Below are positions 12,135 through 23,543 of a stretch of DNA of 64,000 nucleotides, piece after piece. Position numbers and translations under genes: made by a program. Position 1 is the first letter of the stretch; the number at the start of each line of letters is the position of its first letter. Source of the stretch: Mimosa pudica (Eukaryota; Streptophyta; Magnoliopsida; Fabales; Fabaceae); contig JAKELP010000005.1 of assembly GCA_029929735.1 (NCBI GenBank), forward strand, positions 5,001,712-5,065,711, read 5' to 3'. The notes beneath the pieces are model-generated. The model made no database searches. It had not been told where the DNA came from and saw nothing but the letters and a program-made list of their open reading frames with translations.

Positions 12135-15100
12135 ATGGAGGGACAAGATCACGACCGGGAAGAGGTGGCACAGCCCAATGAGGGACAAGATGAGCCCAGT
12201 GTAGACTACAATAAAGAGAGGGAGAAAGCAAAGACATTGGTGAAATGTGGTAGGACGGTGATGAAAGAAGTTATTTCACAAAGACATAAGGGGATTAAGA
12301 TCAAAGTTGGATGGAATGAGGAGAATCAACCAATTGGAAGAGAAAGTAAGTTATTGATCGCCTATATTGGAGTGATTGTTCGGAACATCGTCCCAATCAC
12401 ATTAAAAGATTGGAGATATTTGCCCCCGGACAAAACAAAAGCTATTTGGAGAGAAGTTTTGGTAAGCAACTTTTCATGCAATTATGTTTAATACAATCTT
12501 TATTTGGATGAGTTGTTAAGTTTACAAATTTGTACTTCATTTGTTACAGACTGCCTTTGACTTAGCGGACTATGAGGGTGCCAAAGATTATGTGCTGAAG
12601 AAAGCAGCGTCAATAGCCCGATGGTGGCGGTCCCATCTAGGCATATACTTTTTGCGCAATGTTGATGGTGATATTGTTCCCAAGCATCCAGTAGAATTCT
12701 ATGATGTGATTACGCAGCAGCAATGGTATGAGTTCGTTGAGATGCGATGCTCAGAGGAGTTTCGCTAGCGAAAAGAATAGCCAGTCAGCAGGAAACAATC
12801 TATACCCGTATATGCGTGGTAGAAATAAGTATGCTGATTTAGACAATGAAATAGTACGTAAACATTTTCATTAATGATATATAAGAATGTTCCTATAATT
12901 AATTCATGTTAACCTATTTTTTGGTTACAGTTAACTGCTGACCCTAATCGCAACGTAGATCGCCTTGACTTGTGGTTGGAAGGACATACAAAGAAGGACG
13001 GGACTATAGCCCATGATTCCGTTAAAGCTGCTCGTGATCGAGCAGTAAGTCATTTTCTTGGTTATATCTCAGTTTCTTATATTGCTTGATACATAACCAA
13101 CAATTATCATTTCCTTCCTACAGATTGAACTAAAGCAAGGTGCATCAGGAGAAATCCCGTCCCATGGCCAAGATGACTTGCTTGGCCGAACACTTGGCCT
13201 CCCAGAAAGTACAGGTCGTGTCAGGGGCAAAGGGCTTGGTGTTTTGCCCTCACAGTTTTTTAAGAAGAAGCTGAAAAGCCACCAAACGTCCACATTACAG
13301 AAGCAGTACAAGGTCTTGTTCGAGTTGTATGCAGACTTGCAAGAACAAGTTAATGAGATTTGATAAGAGCGAGGTCAGGCATCAGGCCATCAATCTCATG
13401 CTCTATCGGCTCATGAAAGCCCGGTCATGGAGAACTATAGTTGTACAATGGAAAGTGCCCCCATTCCAGAGGTAATCGTTATGCTTCTTACTTTTAAATA
13501 TTAATGTTCTTATGAATTGTTACTTCATAATTGAAGGTGAACATTCATTTGTAGGGTGAGTCTTATTGTCAACTATTTTTTGATCTGTCCTTGAATATGC
13601 CAGTTGCTCTGGCTTATGTCTTCAATGATGGGAGCAAAATATTGCACAATTCGCCTCTCCCTGCAGGCACGGTGAGGGTGTCCATCCACATCTCTCTTAG
13701 GGATAATTCACCGTTGCCGTATCCCATTGATGGAATGAATGTGGTCGTTGACGCAATAAGCTCTTTTGTGGCATGGCCCAAAAAGTGGATGGTTCCTCAA
13801 TCAGAGGTGATTACTTAGTTAGTTATTATTAATATATAATAGATAAAGAGATTTAATTAATATATGTCTAATTGCTTACTTACTATGTTTTACAGCCCAA
13901 AAAAGAACAAAGGAAAGAATTGGGGAAAAGAGTCCACCATAATGTCCAGCCACGTTCTGCTATTCCGATTAAACCTCGGAAAAAGAGTTTGAAGGTAACT
14001 ATTTACTAATGGATTTACATTAGCTAGCACTCATTTTGTAAAAAGACTTATTGACATATTTCTTGAATAGTCAACTCCTACTCCTCGTGTCACTCAATCA
14101 CATCAGCCAACTCCTACTCCTCGTGACACCCAACCGCATCAGCCAACTCCTACTCGTGTCACCCAACCACATCCCTCTGAATCATTCCGTGTTAAACTAA
14201 AGAACTTGGCAAACCAATTACCTGATTTAAAACAAATCGAAGTTCAATTAACGAGGACAATTTATTACAAGAGTGTCACTGAGCAGCTTGGTAATGAAGT
14301 AATTATGGATGTGGTTAATCAGGAATGGATTAGTGCGTCAGCTATCAACATATGGATCAAGTATGTAATGTTGAATTAATTTTTATGTTGTTGTGGTTTC
14401 TTACATTGTCATTTAGTATTTAAATTACAATAATTGTATATGTGTTGATATGTTTTTTGTATAGGTATTTGCATGATGAAATAATTGTGCCAGGGGAAAA
14501 TGCCAATTTCGCATTCATAAATCCAAGTACAACCTCAATGCTGACTGAAACTAGCTATTGGGATGAAGGTAACGTGAAAGCACGTCTGGGAAGATGTGCT
14601 TCAGATAAAACATTGTTTCTAGCCCCAGTGAATGTATCGTAAGTTCTTACTCGTCATTAATAATTTTTTTATTTTTTCAAATTTTACATGTATATAACTA
14701 TTAATCACATTTTAGGAATCATTGGGTTCTCCTTGCATTCAATCCCGTTGCATCAAAGCCTGTGGTGTACTATCTGGATCCTATTAGGTCGGGTAAACCT
14801 GAAAATAGACCTTCGTATATAAGGTTTATCAATGGGTAATGATTTAACCTTACTAAATTATGTTAACTCATTTATAAATGTCACTCTTACTAATTTTATT
14901 TGTCTCGACTTTAGTGTGATCACTTCTTGTAGGTCTAGTAAAAAAATGAAATACTCCAAAGCATATGACTGGCTCAAAATTCAGGTTAATTATACATGCT
15001 AATTAAAACAATGATTTGAATTATGGACTGTAATCATATACAAGTCTTTTAACACATTTGTGGTTTTTTTGTTGTAGTGCCCATTCCAACCGAATGATAA

Positions 15101-15423
15101 CGATTGTGGGTATTATGTTATGAAATTTATGAAAGATACTGTCACTCATGATCAATTGGAGGTCCCAGAAAGGGTAAGTTTTGAAATTTTCCATTAATTT
15201 AAAACTTGTTTAATTTGTTCACATATTTGCTTGTATGTGTGAATTACTTTTAACTCACTTAAATTTAATTGCTACTAACATGTTTCTGTCCACCCAGTAT
15301 TATGAAGACTGTCGTTTCGACAGCCTCTCCAAGACGCAAGTTGGAGAAGTTATTGAAGAATGGAGCAAATTTGTATACCCCATTGTTGAACCTGTTGTTC
15401 TTAATCAGCCACCTGCTACTTAG
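12135..15423 (+). pseudogene. CACTA second gene: TNP1-like region fused to a Ulp1-type cysteine protease, 12 exons, damaged
   Basis: Exons inferred from GT/AG borders and frame: 12135-12461, 12550-12853, 12931-13044, 13124-13471, 13555-13806, 13896-13994, 14071-14360, 14465-14638, 14716-14835, 14915-14984, 15078-15173, 15298-15423. The N-terminal half resembles the plant En/Spm accessory transposase region (IWREVL, QQWYEFVEMRCSEEF, LYPYMRGRNKYADLD, GRVRGKGLGVLPSQFF). The fifth exon resembles DUF8039 (DGMNVVVDAISSFVAWPKKW). The last exons form a Ulp1/C48 peptidase with His in NHWVLLAF, Asp in YYLDP and Cys in NDCGYYVMKF, so the catalytic triad is intact. Lesions: a 1-base shift near 12760-12766 and two adjacent stops (TGA TAA, 13361-13366). 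Homology continues past both. Intron positions are inferred, not verified. Confidence 0.85.
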
Positions 15424-16081
15424 TAGGTTTTACTGAAGTATCTTCATATATTACTTGAATAAAATATGTGGATATGTCTTGATGAAATTTTGTTATGAAT
15501 AACATGCTTATTTATTTTATGATATTAATGCTATTTTTTCATGTAGGTTGATGATATCCCTTTTGGTGCTTTACTTGAGATCATTTTCATTTGTGACGTT
15601 GAGGTACATATGATCTTTTGCTGCATGTAGTCTTCTTACTTAGGAATTGGTAGTTTTATATTATAGACATCCTTGGTGGAATTTCGTTTTGACTTTTGAT
15701 CATTTGTGGCTTGTTTATATCTTTGATATTATACTATTCTTTCATATAGGTTCATATCTTTTTGATTCTTTGGTGCAAGTGGCAAATATTTTGGTGATGA
15801 GGTAGATCTCTTCTTTTAGTGCAATGGCCGTGCATAATATTCATTTTGGTTATGAGGTAGATCTTATTTTGGTGCAGTGGCAGTGCATATATATATATTT
15901 TGGTGATGTTTATATAGGAAACAAGTACTATTATATTTTGATACAATATACATATATAATTCTGTTAGCATTTCACGTAATTCTTAGGTACATTATTTTG
16001 AGTAAATGTTTCTGGTGACTTTTGAAAGTAATACAGGTGGCAAATGTAAATGAATAATATATTAAAAAAAAATATATAGCT
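15424..16081. other. CACTA 3' interior, non-coding
   Basis: AT-rich sequence after the Ulp1 stop, with a locally repeated phrase (TTTTGGT..ATGAGGTAGATCT near 15790 and 15850). No gene is seen. Confidence 0.5.
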
Positions 16082-16345
16082 GTACATGCGCTTTAAGCGC
16101 ATGTAGAGGTAAAACGCATGTAGAGGTATACACCATACATGCGCTTAAAGCGCATGTAGAGGTATACACCATACATGCGCTTTAAGCGCTTGTAGAGGTA
16201 TATACACCATACATGCGCTTTAAGCGCATGTAGAGGCATACACCATACATGTGCTTTTTACAAGCGCATGTAGAGCCTTTACCAGCGCCCCCTCTTCATG
16301 CGCTTATAAAGCGTATGTAGAGGCCCAAAATAAGCACATGTAAAA
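16082..16345. repeat. Right subterminal palindromic repeats of the CACTA element
   Basis: About six copies of the TACATGCGCTT half-site palindrome, spaced 40-50 bp apart with the spacer GTAGAGGTATACACCA, mirror the left end. The last copies are degenerate. Confidence 0.85.
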
Positions 16346-16364
16346 GGGGTAATCTGTGGTAGTG

Positions 16365-16478
16365 TTAATTAAATGACAACGCTTTTTGCTTGACCGGATT
16401 TGTATCTCAATCCTCGTGGGAACGATCTTTACTTTCACTTTATTACTTGGCGCGACCCGTGCATTTGCGTTGCGAACA
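16365..16478 (+). repeat. LTR copy, right part, after the CACTA element
   Basis: Contains CCTCGTGGGAACGATC and GGCGCGACCCGTGCA and ends GCGAACA at 16478, exactly where the solo LTR ends at 8305. This is the tail of the LTR begun at 1-770. Confidence 0.85.
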
Positions 16479-17338
16479 TATTGGATCTTAGAAATATTTG
16501 TTCCTCTTAATTAGTCTCAAATGAGTCACATACACACTGCCGATTCTTTGGTACTTCATTATTCCTTTGATTTTCTTGTTTAATATATGTAAATTGAGTG
16601 AACTTTTTTACTTTAATTCATATATATCCTTTGAATGGAAGGTGTCTACATGACTCTTTGCTTGCCTTATCTTTAGCGGAATTTTTTTATTTAATTATAG
16701 TCAATGTATTATCAAAATCATTACTTTTGGTCATATATATTATTTTATAGGAAAATTACTTTGTGTTTAAACATGGAGACCAAAACCAAAACACGTTAAA
16801 ATATTGGGATCATTAAACTAAAATTAAATTTTAATGCATCCATGTAGATTGAAACCAACAATTTAACTTGAAATTAAAAGACCAAAACAAAGATTCGATC
16901 AAGCCATACTTTGATGATATTAACTGTATAATTATTAAAGAAGGCAACTAAAGACAAATATAATTTCATCTAAAAGTAAAAAAAAAAAAAAGCAAAAGCG
17001 TCAACTTGGACTTGTAGAACATCACGTTATTTTGCAAACTAACATAAATGATATACAATATTTCTATATCCTATATGTGAACGAGATAACGAAAACACAA
17101 TATCCATTTTTTTGTATATGTTTTCCTTTTTGTTCACACTATTTGAAGAACTAGAGACTGGAACAACACAAACCACAACATAATTAGGAGATACAACATT
17201 AAATCCTGCCGATGCAGAATATATTATTAACAAGATAACCAAATATATCTAACCAGAAATAAATATATATGAAGAAGCACTGTAGAATCATTATTAGAAC
17301 TATTTTAATTAAATAACTATATAGCTAAAAATTAACTT
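16479..17338. other. Intergenic, nothing recognised
   Basis: AT-rich DNA with a poly-A run near 16980. No gene or bounded repeat could be supported. It may include 3' untranslated sequence of the glycine-rich protein gene next to it. Confidence 0.5.
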
Positions 17339-17809
17339 TCAAGGCTTCTTATTATTTGCATCAACATTCTTCATACCTCCAATAAAACCACCAACTCCAC
17401 CAATGGCACCAACTCCTCCTCCACCAATTCCCACTCCAAATCCCTTGTAAATTCCTCCTCCAATTCCTCCATACCCTCCAAATCCCTTGTATATTCCTCC
17501 TCCTATGCCTGCCCCATAACCCGACCCGATTCCTCCCCCGAGTCCTCCTACTCCTCCTAGGCCTCCACCACTGTCACCTCCATATCCTCCTCCACCATAC
17601 CCTCCGAGACCGCCTCCACCGAGGCCGCCCCCACCGAGTCCAAACCCACCAAGACCACCAGAGCTATCCCCAAGAAATGATTCTGGCTTCTTCACATCTT
17701 CGTGATGTTTGGTCTTCTTCAAATTCCTTGCATCTGCTTGTTGGAATATCCCTGCCACTAAACACAGACCGACCAGAAGCAGATAAGTCAACTTCTTCTC
17801 CATCATCAT
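17339..17809 (-). CDS. Secreted glycine-rich protein (GRP), 156 aa, single exon
   Basis: A small glycine-rich structural-type protein, probably exported to the cell wall. Residues 1-27 form a signal peptide (charged MMMEKK, hydrophobic LTYLLLVGLCLVAGIF, cleavage likely after ADA). A short basic/acidic segment (RNLKKTKHHEDVKK) follows, then from about residue 47 almost only Gly with scattered Leu, Tyr, Ile and Phe, including repeated GGGIYKGFG units. There is no cysteine-rich tail or RNA-binding domain, which separates it from GRPs with those features. The first of three Met codons is taken as start. A TATA box lies 72 bp upstream. RY motifs (CATGCATG) next to it hint at developmental control, an inference. 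The exact role is unknown. Confidence 0.85.
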   Translation of the reverse strand: MMMEKKLTYLLLVGLCLVAGIFQQADARNLKKTKHHEDVKKPESFLGDSSGGLGGFGLGGGGLGGGGLGGYGGGGYGGDSGGGLGGVGGLGGGIGSGYGAGIGGGIYKGFGGYGGIGGGIYKGFGVGIGGGGVGAIGGVGGFIGGMKNVDANNKKP

Positions 17810-17880
17810 ATATATTTCAGTTGTAAACTAGTGAATACAAGTGTTTAGTTACTGTATGAGATAGTCACTTGCATGCATGC

Positions 17881-17890
17881 ATATTTATAG
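17881..17890 (-). promoter_or_regulatory. TATA box of the glycine-rich protein gene
   Basis: CTATAAATAT on the minus strand, about 72 bp before the ATG, directly preceded on the coding side by overlapping CATGCATG (RY) motifs at 17871-17880. Confidence 0.65.
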
Positions 17891-19316
17891 GTGCGGGTAA
17901 TATGAGAAAAAATAATGTAAATTAATTTAGTAATAAATGCTAGAATTCACTGTACTATTGGCTCCCAAATAATTACCACTCGCTATTTTTGTGTTTTTCT
18001 TTTCAATTTATCACTTCAGTTCACTTTAAAAAATGAAATAAATCAAAGTACCTGTTGTCTTTTTTTGTCAGAAAGTATCTAACTGTTGCCGTCAAATTAA
18101 TTATTAAAGGATATATATGCGATAACTTTTTAGTATAGAAATAATTGAATTTTATATATACAGTACACTTTCAGTTGATATGAGGAATTATTTGATTCAC
18201 AAGTGAGTCGTGAGATTTGGCACATATATGTAGCTGCACCACCTAAAAAACTTAGTACTAGACACATTATATGTTAAATCCATATCCACAGTGAATTAGT
18301 ACTATATTAGTTATTTTGGCTTATTAGGTGACAACAAATGGTATTTTTAGGCAAAGTTTATACTGTGAATTGAATGCAGAGATGAAAAGTTGGGAGTGTA
18401 TTTTATTGCAGTGTCAGAAGCCACGTTACAATGTACATGAATCATGCATTTAGCTGTGCCACATGCTCCAAGGCGTGAAGTTGCTGTCACATTGAAGTTG
18501 GGGAATACCTACTCGTCGGTGCAATATCTCATGCAGCCATTAAAGTATATTGTATGTATTCACCTTCCTCTCTCTCTTTCTCCCTCTAATTATACATATG
18601 CAAGTTACAGAAGGCGAAGGTAATGGGGAGAAGGAAGGTGGAGTCTCATGCCACCATTAACTGCACAGTTCGTACGTCTTTTGGCCTCTCTGCAACTTGA
18701 AAATGGGGAGAAGGTATAATGGGTGGTTCTGACAAAAGCTTAAACCTTTCGCATGTTTTTACTTAAATGCTCATCCATGCATACTGCCTACTACCGGTAG
18801 ATGTGAGAATTCAATATGCAGAGCATATAGATCTTTATTTGGACATATCATTCTCTATTTCAAACCCTTTCTTCTTAATCATTGCCAAAGCTTCTCTTGA
18901 AGGATCCAAAAACATGCATGCATGCCTGTTTCAAACAAACACCAACCTAATCTAAGCAATATCCATAAGCTTTTGTGTTAAACATACACCATCTAACAAA
19001 CGCCAACTTGATTAATCTAAGCAACATCCAATTTTTTATATTGCTATATCTGGTATAGTTAATAATAAAAAGTAGCTCTTCTAAAAATGTTTTCTGCATT
19101 ATCGTTCATTCAAATTAAAGCATTTGTTCTGGTAAAAAAAAAATTAACCCCTTGTATTTAAGCAATCAAAACCTCTGATCTTCTATTAGAATCAATGCAT
19201 GTTGGCTCATTCGAATTAGACAATCTTGCACCAAATCAAGCTATAATTGTGAGATGAGTAGTATGCCGCGCATTAGTGTATTGTTGGGTCAATTTGTTCT
19301 CACACGCGCGCTAACA
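17891..19316. other. Intergenic, nothing firm
   Basis: Upstream region of the glycine-rich protein gene. It contains a CT-rich stretch near 18567-18590 and a CATGCATGCATG repeat near 18913. No gene, tRNA or bounded element was recognised. Confidence 0.5.
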
Positions 19317-19325
19317 TATTTATAT

Positions 19326-20244
19326 GGGTAATGACTCTAATTTGCCCTTCAAGTAACCACCGTGAACTACTAGGCACCCTAAATTAACAACAGACATTAA
19401 TTTGCCCTTCAAGTAACCAAAGTTTGACCGTTAAAAAACTTCACAAAATTGCATATTAACCCTGTATATTATTTTTATTTATATATTTGTCCCAATAGTT
19501 TTTTCTCAATTTTTATTTTAGTCCATGTAGTCTAAAACAAGATGTTTTGGTCCCTCAAGTTTAATTCCGTTAGCACAGTTAGACCCTATATAGTTTATAA
19601 GGACTTGAATATGGGTCAACAATGTTAAATATGCTGACATCTCGTCAGTGGTGTTAATTATGATGACATAACTAGACAAGGAGATTGAAATGAGCAAATA
19701 AATATAAATTTTAAATTTTTAAAGTTAAAATATTTTAAAATATTGATGTGGGGTAGGGTGAGAGTTTCTTTAATTTTTCAATTTTGAAACTATTTTAAAA
19801 TCCAAAATTTATATTTTATTTGACCACATCAATTTTCTAGTCATATAGTCATGTCATCATAATTAACAACGTTAGCGACATGTCAGTATATTTAACAACA
19901 TTAACCCATATACAAGTCATTATAAAACTATAAGAACTAACTATACTAACGGAATCAAACTTGAGGAACCACAACATCATATTTTAGAGTACAAGGACTA
20001 AAACAAAAATTGAAAAAAAAAAACTATAGGGACAAAAATATAAATAATAATAACATAAGGGTTTAATATGTAATTTTGCGAAGTTTAACGGTCAAACGTC
20101 ATTGACCGTCAGGTGAGGGTAAAATTGGACGACTTTGGTTACTTGAAGGGCAAATTAGAGTTTGTTGTTAATTTAGGATGTCCAGTGATTCAGTTACTTG
20201 AAGGGTAAATTAGTTACTTGAAGGGTAAATTAGAGTCATTACCT
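19326..20244. mobile_element. MULE-type foldback element, 919 bp, 9-bp TSD
   Basis: Ends GGGTAATGACTCTAATTT and (complement) AGGTAATGACTCTAATTT, flanked by identical TATTTATAT at 19317-19325 and 20245-20253. The two halves are largely inverted copies of each other: the left GTTTGACCGTTAAAAAACTT pairs with the right AAGTTTAACGGTCAAAC, and TCAATTTTTATTTTAGTCC pairs with GGACTAAAACAAAAATTGA. There is no coding capacity. The 9-bp duplication and long arms indicate a Mutator-like non-autonomous element. It is related to the element at 23553-37217. Confidence 0.9.
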
Positions 20245-20253
20245 TATTTATAT

Positions 20254-20638
20254 TCCATGGCTGAAAAGTGTGGAATGCAACTCTTAAGTGGCCTTAATGA
20301 CGAATACTTTGTACCTTAATTAGTCATTCAATTTCTCTCCAGGAAAAAAGTTAAAAGTATTGTGGATGATCAGATAGGTTATATATAGTTATTAAGGCGG
20401 TGTGACAATTAGGATTGTTGCTAGCGATCAACCGGTGAGGATGGAGAAGGAATAGAACAAAGAATTAAGGGAAAATCATAACCACGTCACTCATGTAGGA
20501 ATTATTAGCAATCAAGTTAGTCTAACTAGTTAGTTCAAAATCCAACTTTTTGAGTTGTCAACAGGCTCCTTGAGTTGCCAAGAGATTTGATTGTGATTGA
20601 TTCTATATGAGAAACTTGTGATTTTCCCACTTAAGTTA
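20254..20638. other. Spacer between two transposons
   Basis: No gene seen. Contains a small direct repeat around GAGTTGTCAACAGG and GAGTTGCCAAGAG near 20550-20580. Confidence 0.5.
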
Positions 20639-20641
20639 ATC

Positions 20642-21563
20642 CACTACAAAAAAAGGGCAGATCTGCGGCGGGTATTTTCCCAGCGTAGGGGCGGTTCTAA
20701 CCGCCCCCATGGCGCTCCGGCGGTCAAATTTACCGCCGGCGATTTTAACGTGGCAACGCTGCGTGGGGGCGGAAAGATTTACGCTGTAGCTCCCTTGACC
20801 AACCGCCGCTACGCGTTGGGGCGGACGTAGGGGCGGACCAACCCGCCGCCAAAATATTTTATTTTTTTAAAAAAAAAGGCATGGGGGCGGTTACGACCGC
20901 CGCCATGTGATTTTTTTTTTTTTAAAAAATCAAATAGTGCCGGCGTATCGAACCGCCGGCATGCTGTTATATTTACTAAAAAAAAATTGCTTCATGCGAA
21001 CAATTTAATGATAATGACTTAAATTGAAGACCGAAAAAGGAATAAAAACAAGAAAAAAAAACAAAACAAATGCAACAAAAATTAATTTTATTGTAATATA
21101 TATGAAATAAATATATACTAAACCATCAAGCACAAAAAGATCATGTCCAGAATCCATAAGATATATTACGAAAACAAAATAATAAGAAATAAAAACAATC
21201 AGATATAATAAAATAAAAAAGAAAAAATAAACAATACCTATACCACGCGACAATGCCGTGGGGGCGGGTGACCGCCCCAAAGGGATTTTATTTTTTTTTA
21301 AAAGTTTTTTATTCGCGTTGGGGCGGTTGCGACCGCCCCAACGCACCGTGCCAATGAAATTTTTTTTTTATTTTTTTTTTATGCTGCGTTGGGGCGGGTA
21401 TTATTTTTGTGACCGCCGCAACGAATGCACCACAAAAAAAAAATTTTTTTCCCTCGCAACTCACCCTCGGATGGCTTAGACCGCCGGAACGCGTTTTCGT
21501 GGGGGCGGTTTTTGGCGAACCGCCGGGACGCGTGCGCGGCTAATCGCCGCTTCTTTTGTAGTG
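20642..21563. mobile_element. Non-autonomous CACTA element, 922 bp, TSD ATC
   Basis: Starts CACTACAAAAAAAGGG and ends TTCTTTTGTAGTG, with perfect ATC duplications at 20639-20641 and 21564-21566. Both subterminal regions carry many GGGGCGG / CCGCCC motifs in inverted orientation, giving two GC-rich islands around an AT-rich core, which is probably how transposase recognises it. The open frames in it are by-products of these repeats. It is a different family from the 15.6 kb CACTA, since the subterminal motif is unrelated. Confidence 0.92.
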
Positions 21564-21740
21564 ATCGGTGTAGTTGTATAAATAAAATTTCCTCTTTGCC
21601 AAGTAATATATTATGCTCGAATATAACATTCCGGACCACTTCTTTTTTTTTTTTTTTGAACTGAAATTCCGGACCACTTCAAGACAAGCTTGGTTGACAT
21701 CGTAATGCGTGGGCCGATCAGCCGATGACTTATTATTGTA

Positions 21741-21981
21741 TTCCCTCCTGTCCTAAATATAGGACCTAGTTGACTTTTTTGAAAAATCCTAAAAAAAAAG
21801 CAAAATAAGTTAATTATAAATTGATTTACCTAATTTTTTCTCTTACACTAGTTTATTTTACCTATAAGCTAATAGATAATCTAAAAAGATATCAAATATG
21901 TCATGATTTAATAACCTATTTTGCAACTTTAATCTCTCCAAAAAAAAGTCAATTAGATCTTATATTTAGGACCGGAGGTAG
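21741..21981. mobile_element. Stowaway-type MITE, 241 bp
   Basis: TIRs TTCCCTCCTGTCCTAAATAT and (complement) CTACCTCCGGTCCTAAATAT, flanked by TA on both sides. Same family as 53743-53983 and 60001-60237. Confidence 0.9.
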
Positions 21982-22082
21982 TATTTTTTATCCTAGAAAT
22001 CTTAATTATATTCAAAGACATTATTTTTTCTATTTTCAAATTTATTTAGTTTGAATAAGCCAAATCAATTGTATCCTTATAA

Positions 22083-22327
22083 TTCGTTTTTATCTCTTAG
22101 TTTGCTAGATATTTGTTATTTTAGTTTTATTTATTAACTAGTGAAACCACGTGTGATCGCTGATAAAAAAAAACTTATGATGCGATTTTTTTTTATCAGA
22201 ATGTGATGCACAGATAATAAGAAGTAAAGTTGCATCCAATGTGATTGTTTCCTTAAAAAAGTGATAATTCGATTTTATCTCTTAGTTTGCTACATATTTG
22301 TTATTTTAGTTTAATTTATTAATTATT
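22083..22327 (+). repeat. Local direct duplication, about 60 bp, 183 bp apart
   Basis: TATCTCTTAGTTTGCTA plus the following ATATTTGTTATTTTAG occur at 22083-22142 and again at 22266-22327. The intervening DNA has inverted AAAAAAAA/TTTTTTTT ATCAG motifs. Function unknown. Confidence 0.7.
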
Positions 22328-23543
22328 GATATACTATCGATCACAACCATTTTTATCTTTTTTTTTTATCAGCACTATTGAGACAAGTATAATATTACAT
22401 GTTTATTTTAATTTCATGATGTCTCTCCTATGTGTATGTGTGGTGGTAGCTTAATTCCAGGTGATGATGTTTTCTCTTTTTTTCCTCAAGATGTAAACTT
22501 TGTTACCCTCTTAGTGTGTTTACATATGTTCATAAACACATTTTTTAATCCCACACATTTGCTATATATAAATCTTCAATTCAATCCAGCTAGAACCGTA
22601 AATACAACTAGAAAAAAACTGCAAAGAAATAAAGCAAAATTTTCTAAATTTAGGGGGTAAATGACAACTGAAACACATCCCTGAGAACACAAACTTAATT
22701 TCATATTCTGGAAGTAAAATGTTGGGATAGTAAAAGGCAAAATTATAGGATGCATCTGTCCTATCCCCCTCGTATTTATTATTTCCCAGTCCACACAGTC
22801 CAAAGGAAAAGAAAGCTAATTTTCAACAGTGATGATTGGTAAATAAGAAAAGGATAATAGATGAAGAATGAAATATATCAAACATGATTGAATTGAAGGA
22901 TAATAAAAGAGGAGGAGAAAGATGGTGAGCAAAGTGAGAGGAAAGAGTGAAAGACTTAAAGACGAACCAATAAAAAACTACCCATACCAATGTCATCTAA
23001 TTCCACCAAAATGAAACCATGCACCAATCAGAAAATGGATACCATCAATTGTAAGAGCACGGGCAACATTCTTCAGTTCATTTTCATAAACAATAGTATA
23101 ATCTTAAGAAAGTACGTAGAAATACCAAATCAAAAAGTGCATTCACAACAACATAAGCGGACATGAATTATCATATAAACACTAAAGCTTTAGCAATAAA
23201 CGCAACAAATTGTATGCAAAATGGGCTAAATATCATTCTAACTCATAAACTATTTTCAAAGTATCAATTTGTTCAGCGAACAATAAAATGTCTTATTTTT
23301 GCCTTTGAGGTATTGGAAAATACTAAAATGCCCTTACTAAAGTAAAAACTTATAAGCTTCTTCGTCTTCTCTCTCAGACACAATATAATGACAATTAAAT
23401 ATATACTCTCCGACAAGAAAGAACGAATGAAGTTTCACAATATTTCTTACGCTTAATTCGTAAATGAAAATGAAGTAACAACAGAGAAAGGGAGAAAAAC
23501 CGATGCCACCTGGGCTGGGAAGAAACATTGCAAGAAACATTCA
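22328..23543. other. Intergenic, nothing firm
   Basis: No gene supported. 23225-23335 resembles a phrase at 53320-53440 (CAATAAAATGTC, GGAAAATACTAAAAT), probably a shared decayed repeat. Confidence 0.45.

Larger units (their letters stand above)
771..16364 (+). mobile_element. CACTA (En/Spm) DNA transposon, about 15.6 kb, degenerate
   Basis: The left end begins CACTACTACAAATTA and the right end finishes ATCTGTGGTAGTG, an imperfect terminal inverted repeat of the CACTA type. Both ends carry many copies of a palindrome built from the half-site TACATGCGCTT, as expected for subterminal transposase-binding sites. The interior encodes a TNP2-type transposase (8784-12041) and a second CACTA-type gene ending in a Ulp1-like protease (12135-15423), both with inactivating lesions. 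The flanking trinucleotides (ACT left, TTA right) do not match, so no target duplication is visible. The element interrupts an LTR and has itself received later insertions, so it is not a young intact copy. Confidence 0.93.

Noticed and set aside
20597..21664. Several overlapping frames of 70-110 codons
   Set aside because: They are products of GC-rich subterminal repeats and homopolymers in the 922-bp CACTA derivative.
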